A stretch of DNA of 64,000 nt from Cladocopium goreaui. Lineage: Eukaryota; Sar; Dinophyceae; Suessiales; Symbiodiniaceae. The translations under genes were made by a program, and so were the position numbers. Each line of letters starts with the position of its first letter. Positions within the stretch are counted from its first letter, which is position 1. The notes beneath the pieces are model-generated. The model was not told the origin of the DNA and made no database searches. It saw nothing but the letters and a program-made list of their open reading frames with translations. Below are positions 1 through 10,600 of this stretch, in pieces. The stretch spans positions 953,590 to 1,017,589 of the forward strand of contig CAMXCT020006578.1 of assembly GCA_947184155.2 (NCBI GenBank), read 5' to 3'.

Positions 1-1817
1 CCAGAGCTTTCGGGCCTTGATGGTAAAAGTGTTTCAAGACGGGACTGACACAGCTTCTATGATGCGGAGCATGCTTGGCATAGAGTGGTTTGGCTGCAAG
101 TGGTTTGCTTGACATGCTGGAAGTGTTGAATCAGCAGAGAGGATGACAAAACTCACCTTGGTCCGTGTTCCAGAGCTTTCGGGCCTTGATGGTAAAAGTG
201 TTTCAAGACGGGACTGACACAGCTTCTATGACGCAGCATGCTTGGCATAGAGTGGTTTGGGCTGTAAGTGGTTTGCTTGACATGCTGGAAGTGTTGAATT
301 AGCAGAGAGGATGACAAAACTCACCTTGGTCCGTGTTCCAGAGCTTTCGGGCCTTGATGGTAAAAGTGTTTCAAGACGGGACTGACACAGCTTCTATGAC
401 GCAGCATGCTTGGCATAGAGTGGTTTGGGCTGTAAGTGGTTTGCTTGACATGCTGGAAGTGTTGAATCAGCAGAGAGGATGACAAAACTCACCTTGGTCC
501 GTGTTCCAGAGCTTTCGGGCCTTGATGGTAAAAGTGTTTCAAGACGGGACTGACACAGCTTCTATGACGCAGCATGCTTGGTGTGGTTTGGGCTGTGTAA
601 GTGGTTTGCTTGACAAGTGCTGGAGAGCTGTTGGTAATTGTTTCAAGACGGGAGACACAGCTTCTATGACGCATGACAAGTGGTTTGCTTGAATGCTGGA
701 AGTGTTGAATAGCAGAGAGGATGACAAAACTCACCTTGGTCCGTGTTCCAGAGCTTCGGGCCTTGATGGTAAAAGTGTTTCAAGACGGGACTGACACAGC
801 TTCTATGACGCAGCATGCTTGGCATAGAGTGGTTTGGCTGTAAGTGGTTTGCTTGACATGCTGGAAGTGTTGAATTAGCAGAGAGGATGACAAAACTCAC
901 CTTGGTCCGTGTTCCAGAGCTTTCGGGCCTTGATGGTAAAAGTGTTTCAAGACGGGACTGACACAGCTTCTATGACGCAGCATGCTTGGCATAGAGTGGT
1001 TTGGGCTGTAAGTGGTTTGCTTGACATGCTGGAAGTGTTGAATCAGCAGAGAGGATGACAAAACTCACCTTGGTCCGTGTTCCAGAGCTTTCGGGCCTTG
1101 ATGGTAAAAGTGTTTCAAGACGGGACTGACACAGTTTTTATGACGCAGCATGCTTGGTGTGGTTTGGGCTGTAAGTGGTTTGCTTGACATGCTGGAAGTG
1201 TTGAATTAGCAGAGAGGATGACAAAACTCACCTTGGTCCGTGTTCCAGAGCTTTCGGGCCTTGATGGTAAAAGTGTTTCAAGACGGGACTGACACAGCTT
1301 CTATGACGGGCAGCATGCTTGATAGAGTGGTTTGGGCTGTAAGTGGTTTGCTTGACATGCTGGAAGTGTTGAATCAGCAGAGAGGATGACAAAACTCACC
1401 TTGGTCCGTGTTCCAGAGCTTTCGGGCCTTGATGGTAAAAGTGTTTCAAGACGGGACTGACACAGTTTTTATGACGCAGCATGCTTGGCATAGAGTGGTT
1501 TGGGCTGTAAGTGGTTTGCTTGACATGCTGGAAGTGTTGAATCAGCAGAGAGGATGACAAAACTCACCTTGGTCCGTGTTCCAGAGCTTTCGGGCCTTGA
1601 TGGTAAAAGTGTTTCAAGACGGGACTGACACAGTTTTTATGACGCAGCATGCTTGGCATAGAGTGGTTTGGGCTGTAAGTGGTTTGCTTGACATGCTGGA
1701 AGTGTTGAATCAGCAGAGAGGATGACAAAACTCACCTTGGTCCGTGTTCCAGAGCTTTCGGGCCTTGATGGTAAAAGTGTTTCAAGACGGGACTGACACA
1801 GCTTCTATGACGCAGCT
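1..1817. repeat. 168-bp satellite array, about 10.5 copies
   Basis: Units beginning CCAGAGCTTTCGGGCCTTG start at 1, 170, 338, 506, 748, 914, 1082, 1245, 1413, 1581 and 1749, so most periods are 163-169 bp. The unit starting at 506 is 242 bp long because part of it is duplicated internally. Copies differ by a few bases (for example CTTCTATGACG against TTTTTATGACG, and loss of GCATAGA). The array ends sharply inside a unit near 1817 and runs off the left edge of the window. Short ORFs on both strands here merely reflect the repeat. Confidence 0.97.
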
Positions 1818-2860
1818 TAGCTGATCCCGAGGACAAAGCTTCAGAAGCTGAGCAGCGAGCGTTGAAAAAAGCTCCTTCGCAAGGGTGACTTGTAGCTGCT
1901 TGGAATTTGGACTTGTTTCCTTATGTTTCCTTGGCTTTACTGGCGACAGCCAAATTTGGCAGCTGTGGCAAGTGGTTTGCAGATTCGGCCGCCAAATACT
2001 TTCGGCTCAGTGTTTTCTAGGAAGTCGGTTAAAAAAGGGCACGCACACTGTCTGAGCCTCAGAATTGGTGATGCCAAACGAAATCCGGAAGGCAAAAGGA
2101 TTACATAAGGGAATCAAGTACTGTTCTGCCACTGTCCGCTTTGAGTCTTTGAGGTGTTTTTAGGGAGCTTTGGAACTATTGGGGACTGACCAAATCAATC
2201 TTGGCTCGCCTGATTTGATACGACGCCATCATGCAAAGACTTCGAATGGTCGTCATCATCCAAGGCCAATTCGCACGTGATGAGGGCGGTCCTAGGTGGC
2301 TGATCAAAGTTGGTGAAGTTGATGTCAGGATGAGTCAGATTCAGATGGCTTGTATGCACTCATGTGATCTCATGTGTACTTGTACGTACTTGTATGTATC
2401 TTTCTTGATTTCGTTGAGATGAAGGGCCAGTCACATGCCACTTGCTTTGCCAGACTTGCAAGCCGAGACACTTTCGTGCGCCATTTGGATCTCGAGTTGT
2501 ATTGTCATGTACATCATGAAGCAAGAGGACATATTGCCGACACAGCTGCAATCAACATCGGGGTCACTTCACCATTAAAAAACAATATGCAGAGAATGAG
2601 GCAAAGTATTGCAAGCCATCCGACAGACCATATGAAAGGGAAGTATGTGAGCCGGTGGCGGAACATCAGACCAGTCCTGTATTTATGAAGCAGCGTCAAT
2701 TTTTTCCATGTCATTGTCATCAAATTGTATAGATTGCAGGGATCCCCTGTTGACCTGTTGGCTGCCTGAACCTTGCAACTGCGAATGCGGTGATTTCACA
2801 TTTCCAGCGGAGCTTGATGGAGAAGTCGTCTCACACCGAACATAAGCAATGGGTTGAGAA
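1818..2860. other. Non-repetitive stretch without a recognisable gene
   Basis: Only short ORFs (under about 105 codons) occur on either strand, none with a recognisable motif. No convincing exon was identified. Confidence 0.4.
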
Positions 2861-2869
2861 GATGAATCC

Positions 2870-3230
2870 AGGCCGCACCATATTATATAACCATATCATG
2901 TATTCACGCTATACCATATTATATAATACATATAATGTATTCAAGCTACATACACGCCTGATAGCATAAATCAAGTCCTGTACAGATTATATATAAAAAT
3001 AATATGATGATATGATAAAATAAAACAAAATAACATAACATATATATATATATATTATATAATATAATATAATATAATATAATATAATACAATATAATAC
3101 AATACAATATAAGACAGTATGCTGTGACACAATATGATATAATATGATATGATATAATATGATATAATATGATGTCATATGATATAAGATATGATATGAT
3201 ATGAACACATGTATCATTATGTAATGTTAC
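2870..3230. repeat. AT-rich microsatellite region
   Basis: Runs of TATAT, AATAT, AATAC and GATAT repeats fill the interval. It is followed at about 3268-3315 by a 22-bp unit ACTAGTGCTATGCCGCTATGCG repeated twice (unit described here only as beginning ACTAGTGCTATGCC). No coding potential. Confidence 0.85.
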
Positions 3231-3315
3231 GTCATGTTTAGATATAAATATAGTTTCTACGATTGACCTACTAGTGCTATGCCGCTATGCGACTAGTGCT
3301 ATGCCGCTATGCGAA

Positions 3316-4162
3316 CGATGGTCTTCTAACATCCCACATTGTTTATACATTGTTTAAATCATGATTCCACAATGCTGTACTGAGGATTCGTGCTGGCTTG
3401 GAGACGATGTGCATCGAACATCTGAAAGATGACTATTTTGTTCTCCATGCCCATCCCATGGAGGACATCACTCGGCATTTGCTTCAGTTCAATGATGAGT
3501 GGCCTGGTGACATAACTAGACAGGAGACGCCTTGCCGGTGTCCAATTCACAAAGGGGACACATTATTCATCTTCTCTTCGCTGGTCTTTGCTTTAGCTGT
3601 CAAACTCTGAGGTCCAGCACTGCGGATTGCTGGAACCTGTGGACATCTGGCGTCTTCGCCTATTCCGAATACATGAGCACCTTGCTGAGGAGTTTTCAAA
3701 GCTGCCAAACACCGACAAGGGTGAAGCTGATTCGCCAACAAAAGTTTTGATTAAGGATCAGGATAGCGGATAGTATGCATTAGCAGTAGCAGCTCATCCC
3801 CATGATCTCTCCGTGTACATCAACTCATTTTTGACGCCAGATTGATGGTTCAACTTTGGAGCAGGGAAACCTGGGCCCATCCGCGAATTACATCGTTCTC
3901 TGTGCCGTAATTTTTTTTACCCATTCCCAAGAATCCCCACTTCATCTTTAGTGGTTGACCTTCATGACCTTCATGGCCCACGTGCAACGGGTGAAGATCC
4001 TTCTTCTCAGGCGCGGGATCGGGTAGCTCTTTCGATGTCCCTGCACACTTCTACAGCAGTATGGATACCATTTGCAAGCGGCTGCTGCGGGCTGTGAAGG
4101 ACTTGCTGATATTATTTTAACATGGACTTGTCTTCAAAAAGAGAATTAGTTGGATGTCAAGT
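3316..4162. other. Stretch without a recognisable gene
   Basis: ORFs are short and mutually overlapping on both strands (for example 3398-3610 and 3547-3741). Nothing resembling a known domain was seen. Confidence 0.35.
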
Positions 4163-4164
4163 TT

Positions 4165-4221
4165 ACATATTCATACATATTCATGTATTGTATATATATA
4201 TAGATATATGTATATATATAT

Positions 4222-4250
<29 letters not shown>
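4165..4250. repeat. Left copy of duplicated flank of the copia element
   Basis: The segment starting ACATATTCATACATATTCAT and running into a (TA)n/TGTATA microsatellite abuts the left LTR. The same sequence in the same orientation abuts the right LTR from 12582. It therefore behaves as a direct duplication of about 85 bp or more around the insertion, far longer than the roughly 5-bp duplication normal for copia elements. Confidence 0.8.
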
Positions 4251-4252
<2 letters not shown>

Positions 4253-4517
4253 AGAACTGGTAGCGGCCCAACCAACTGAGCTCCCTGAGCTCCCAAAAGG
4301 TTCCACCTCGCTGCACCGCAGCGTCCGCTATGTTTTCCTCCAATCGCTGAATGCACACGGTGCAAGGGATCGGCCACGATCCTCCTATGGCTCAAAGCCT
4401 ATGCCCACCCACCTGCTTAGCTCACGGAGCCCCAGGCTTCGGCAATGATGGATGTATGGGATGGTGCACATGTAGGCTGACAAGGAGTTGCACATTGGGA
4501 AATGGCAGTGGTTTCAC
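4251..4517 (-). repeat. 3' LTR of the copia element
   Basis: On the plus strand it begins TTAGAACTGGTAGCGGCC and ends GGCAGTGGTTTCAC. It matches 12317-12583 at an offset of 8066 with one difference (A at about 4492, G in the other LTR). The exact ends are uncertain by 1-3 bases because the flanks happen to share bases. Confidence 0.93.
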
Positions 4518-4618
4518 ATACCCAATAACCAAAAAAAATTCACAATGTGCCAGTTGCAAGCAATCTGTTTCATATTTCCTAGATGCACCATCAAGGACGT
4601 CTTGGCTTTTCCTTTCGG

Positions 4619-7600
4619 TTATCGTTCCCCATATGAAGCTGCCGACTGTCGCAGCCATTGCAATCGAGACCTGGAATCAGACCTTGCTTTAAGTATCTCA
4701 CTTTCATCGTGCAAACAGTATTTCCCCAAATGGAGGCATTCTCGCAACATTGTGTTGTCCATGACCTTGGTAAGTGAGTCGGCAACTTGTGCGGCTGAGG
4801 GTACCCAACGGATTTGGATCCCATTGTTCAGGTGTTCCTTTATCAGTTTGGCTTGGAGTAAGGTTCGAAATTCTCCACAGCTGGGAGGTGCTGTTCGGCT
4901 GATTAAATCATACAAAGACTTGCAATCAGTGGTTATTATGGCTTTGTTGTTTTGTGGAATTTGCTTCAACAGTTCAAATGTATTGTCAGGGCAGGAAGGT
5001 ACTTCAGTTTCAGAGTCACTTGGTGGTATGGCGGCGAATGCAGGTGGTAATTGCAGCAATGTCTGATCAGCCTTCTTCCAAGGGATGTTCACATTCATGA
5101 TCCAACCCCAATACAAACGAACCCAAGACAGCATATCTACGGTGCCTGCAAGTGACATCGCTTCGGCCGAGAGCGTACTCACTGCCACCTTCTGAATCTT
5201 CTTCGAGTGCCAGACCAACGGATTCACTGGGCTAGTTCGGTTACTTCCTATGTTCTCATGACATGACATGATCATCATACCCTGGTGGGAATCCGGCTCC
5301 TTATTCGAAGAGAAAGAAGCATCAGAGAACGCTACGAATCGCAACTTTGCAATCGGAATCGGCTGAACTTTGATTGTCACCTCTACATGAAGCTTTGCTT
5401 CGTGCAGTGTTCGGTTGGCCTCCAGCAACGTAGAGACTTGTGCCCTGTTGATTCGTGATTGCAACCATCCTAAACGACTGCAGAGGTCAGGGCGACTGTT
5501 GACGGCGGCATACTGTAACGACCCAATGAGGGCTCGCAATTCTTGTCTTTCAGAGTCAGTGACAGGGTCATCAGGTTTACTTCTCCTGTCTCGGGAAACC
5601 GTGATGTGATGAATATCTTTGATATATTGAGTTTGGTGGATGTGGATGGACTGGTCTGGTTGTTGATCGATTTTGAGTCCTGTAAATGTGAAGTTTCTGC
5701 GTTTGTGTGATCCAAAAGGAAACTTTTCTGACAGCTGTCTCAATTTTTCCCGAAAAACTTCTGAGCCACAGCATAAACCATCATCAACATGAATGCCTAC
5801 CATACCTTCTGGAGTTCCAGACTTTTCATTTGGCAGCACAAACACACATGGATCAAATGGTGAAGGTATAAACCCGAGGCTTTCCAATCCCTTTTTCAGT
5901 TCCATGAACCACAAGTAGGGTGCATCGACTCGTCCGTATGCTCCTTTCAACAGTCGAAGAACTTCGTTTGGCTTGAGTTTCAGCTTTTCCCTAAGTTCAG
6001 CAGTAGGTTCTACCCCAAGCACTCTTTCACTTTGTTCTTGACCTCGTAAAAAGGCAGTTTTGATGTCAAACGACTCGATATCCCATCCCATTGAAGCGGC
6101 CCACTGAACTATTAACATCCTGGAAAGCTTTGACATGGTTGGACTATCACGTGGTATCTCATGCACCAAAGGGTCTTCATATCCAAGCACTACTAACCTG
6201 GCTTTAGGAACGTGTTTGGAATCTTTGGGACCAGGAGAGTCCACAGGCTTCCATGTCAAAATCCATCGGCATCGCAGGATGTTCTCCTCAGGGATTTGGT
6301 GTCTTAAAACCTTTGCCACGGTTTCTGTTGCCAGCCAGCTGTCAATCTTTTTCATTTTGGCTTGATGGAACATCTGACGTTCAGTCTCACTGAGTTGAGA
6401 CATTTTGACTTCACTCCTTTGTTTCTTGGCTGCTGACACCAAAAATGACATGGCATATGGATCTGCTTCCCGTCGCCATTTGTCAATGTCGGCATGATTG
6501 ATGTCCACTTCCAGTTTCCAGACTTGATCCTCCGATAGATGAAAACACTCGTTGAGATCTTCAAACCAATTACACTGTTCTACCATGAGACCATCGTCAT
6601 CGTCTTCGGGGATCGGTGTCTGTACAGGTGCAGCAATTGTTTCAGCCGACAACGGTGGCAAGCTGTCTGACCTCATCTGAGGAAACTGATTTGGGAGGCT
6701 GTTGGACGCATCCTCACCTCCCTCAGGTGTGAGATTGCCAGGTGTGGCTTCTGGTTCAGGGTCACTTTGAATCTCACTGGAATCATCATGAATGTGAATG
6801 GCTGTTCGAGTGTTGGAATTGGGAGGCATACTGTTATCTGGAGGTATAACTTGACTATTGTGGTTGTGGAGTTGTGTGGCTCCATGAGGTGGTATGATAC
6901 TCAGTGCATTCTGGTGTGGATTATTTCCATGTTCATCGGTAACTTGCTGATTTTGATTCCATTCTTCAACTGCGGAGAGAGGCCGAATGTGTTCCGGGGC
7001 AGCTCGATATAACTTGGTTCCTCTAGTTACCCAGACCACTTTGTTTCCTTCTTGGATAATGACATTCATTGGACCCTCCCATTGACCACTGGCTTCCCCT
7101 CTTTGTTTCCACAACATGACCCATTCGCCAGCAGCATATTGCCCTCGGCTGGGGCGGCTCCTACCATGAAGTGCTCTCCTAAGAGTTTGATCATTATCTA
7201 CAGCAGCAAATGCACGACGAGCTCTTTCCCGACATTCAAGTTCCGCTCGGAAGCGTAACCCTTCTGCTGTCGGACGCAAGGCAAATTCATGGGCAGCTGA
7301 GTCATCATCACTGATGACCGACGCAGGTGATCTCGAGCTTTTACCAAAAACAAGCATTTCAGGGGGATATCCTCGATACCTACTCCACTTATTCTTGGTC
7401 ATGGTGGCTTGCATTAAGGCTGTAGCAAGTTGAGAGTAGGAGGTGATACCTTCTTCGTGATCCATTTTGGTAAGCATCATCTGCAAGACCCCCCCATGTC
7501 TCTCTACCCTTGAGTTTTTCCAATGGGCTTCGGCTGCACATGTTTTGCTCTTGACATTAAAGCGCTGAAGAAAAGCTTCAAACTCTTCAGAATTGAACTC

Positions 7601-10600
7601 GGTCGCGGCATCAAACACTATCATGCTTGGAGCACCCGCCCATTGGAACCATCCTTGAAGCAAGGATTGGATTGCACTGGTGGCCGATCTTGAGACAGAA
7701 CCTACAGCCGTGTGGTATGACGTTGCCTGGTCAATGAAGTGGTAAAAGTGGAACTGGTCACCCTTGCTATTGGTCCAAGTTACCCCATCCATAGAAATGA
7801 CTTCACCAAAATCCATCGGCTCATGGATAGCGGCCGGTCGTGCCACTTTCGGCTGTTGTGTCTCTTTGCACGTGGAACAATTCAAATCCGGAATTGCTTG
7901 GAGGAATTCTTCCGGACATCTCAATTGCCTGCAAAACTCCATCAGCTTCTGAGGGCCAGGATGTCCTAGGTTCCTATGAATCTTGATCAACCATGCTTGC
8001 TCACTGGCTTCTAGCTTGAGGAATTTTGGTCCATGTTTTTGGCTGGCAAGGTCGATAACATTTCGGTCCACTTCAGGGAATTCCTTGGCCTTTGGATTCT
8101 CTGGAAGTACTGGAGTATTTTCATTGTTGTTGTCTGGGGTAACGTTATCGTTAGGGTTAGCAGGATTATTGTTACTGGTCCTTAGGGATGGATTTGGTGG
8201 AGGGGTGGATGATGATGAGTCTGATGATCTGGGTACTTCAACTTCTGGCATTGTGTCCCATCGGATCCTCTTGGCTGAGGGTTGTGCAATCGATGGCGGA
8301 GCATGATCTCTCTCTGGCATCGCTGGGATTGCAGCATCGGCAGAAATTCTCCCTGATTCCTCAGTCATAGACTTGGCTTGCGCAAAAATCGTCAAGCTCA
8401 CCCTGGCTGGCATGGCCTTTCTTCGAAGGCCTTTGTACGTGAGTTTTTCCCAGGGCTCCCACTCAGTGTCCACCTGAACATCTTCGATTTTCCTACGGAT
8501 GCATATCATGCGCCGCAAAGGGGCTTCTCCAGGAAACATTGATTTGTTGGGACCAACATATCGGTCCGTGTAGAGGCCTCTACACAAAACCAAATGCTTC
8601 ACAGTTTGGTTGCTACACATGTGTTGCACCTGCTGAAACAGTGGTCCATGGTCAACGATCATAGTGCCAACTCGGGGAGCTAGTCGATCTGCCAATGTCA
8701 TCACTGTCTGCCAATTGATGCTGGTGAATTTTTGTGCTATGGCTTCCAAGTTCATTTTCTGACCAAGACGTCGTTTCTTGGTCGGATGCTCTTCGTCCTC
8801 AACTGTTTCAGTACCAAACACCGGTGTGTCATGACTTTGTAACATGATTTTGGTAACTTGTCGGGCAAACTTTGGTGGATATTGTTCTGTAAACTTGGAC
8901 AACGGCATCCGATGACCATGAACGACAGTCTGACCGGCAATTTGGCGATGAACATGAAGCCCTGGGCACAAACGCTTATGCAAGTTTCGATGCAGAGTTT
9001 CTGAAGTCGTGTGCACTTCCAATCGCTTTCTGATTGCTTCTCCAGTGGCAGGGTCTCGCAGGTTTCCAACTTGACACATGTCAAACCTGCTGCAGAGTGT
9101 GTTGTTGGTGATCTCTTCCATTCCGGCTACGGATTTCATTTTGGACCCTGCTGGTTGTTCATGATGGAAATGACTTCGGTGAGCAATCTGGTATCGATAC
9201 AGCACAATCCCCAAACTGATTTGCCACAAACTGGCTTGTCTCTTGTGATAGATCTGTTCCCACAATTGCATGCTTCTACTTTCGTTGAACTGATTCCAAA
9301 GGCACCATGGGAAACATTCGGGGCTGTACCAAACATGTTTTGGTCTATGAGTCACCAACATTGAGAACAGCTTGTTACGTCCAAGTTCAGTGCTAAGATC
9401 CCCTTGTGTCATGCTGAAACGATATGCTTTTCCCCCCACATTCTTCATTTGCAAAGCCAGTTCACTGTGGTCATGGCACATGACTTCGAGGAGATCGATG
9501 CGAGGCTGCTGCATGCGTGGCATCGGGATCTGTTTCAATTCGGACTCAAACTGTTTCACCAAACGGCTGACTTGTGATTTGAATGACGGACATTGAATTC
9601 CCGGTGGTACCATGAAATTAAAATCCCAATCAGCAACATCCTCACCATGAAAACTCTCTACGGGTTGCCCTGAACACTCAGACCCTTGAGATGCAGGAGA
9701 ATCTCGGCCATGTTGCCCTCGAGGTTGGCCATGCGATGATTGAGGTTCTGGTTCTCTTGGAACATGTGGTTCACTTGGTCTTGAAGAATGGCCATCTCGG
9801 TGGTCACTCCCGACATCTTTGCTGGAGTCGGTTCCCATTCCTCGGCACTTTCCTCCCCCAGCTCCTCCTTGATGTGACTCCATGACTTGTCGGACCCATT
9901 GCCCTTCTGTTTGACCGGGTTCTTGTTCTGGTATCCCTCGGACTTGATCTCCTGGTCCAACTTCTTTTCTACATACATCACGTACTTCTGGTGTTCCATT
10001 TTGGGACTCTTTTCGTATTGGCTCACAAACCAATCCGTCCACTTGTGATCCTTGAAGGCTTCCGGAAACGGTGTCCCCAGCTTTGCTTTCCCAAACGCGA
10101 TCACTTCTTTCTCCAGTTCCTGCAGGCTGAGCTTCTTCAGGTCGGCTACACGATCCTGTGATTGGTGCTCTTCCATCTTGGCTCGATACTGACCCAACTT
10201 CTGAGACACTGACGCCATGATTCACGTGGGAACGCTGATCGGAAGGTGTTGGCTCGATCTCTTTTGTGCCAGTGCAACTACGGTGTTCGACATGTTCTAC
10301 GGAAATCTGCTGGCAGGCTTCTGATTTCGAATGCATTGCAACCGGCATGAATGGCGGGTCAACCTGATTGACCTGCAAAACCTTCTCAACTTCAGCATGC
10401 TTTGGCATGGAATCCTCACTGGGTTGAGGCGGCTGACTATCTGCAATTTTGGACTCGGATGCCAAACATGTCTCAGGTCCTACCATTTTGGCAGATTCAT
10501 TGCATTGCCCTGGGATTTCGGAAGGCCACAGCTCATTAAGGTCCATCAAAAACAAGTTCTTGTGATTTCGTGACACCTTCAATTGACGGCTGAGAAACTT

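Noticed and set aside
1..1817. 168-bp repeats considered as a tandem gene array (for example small RNA genes)
   Set aside because: No small RNA structure, leader sequence or conserved ORF is recognisable in the unit.
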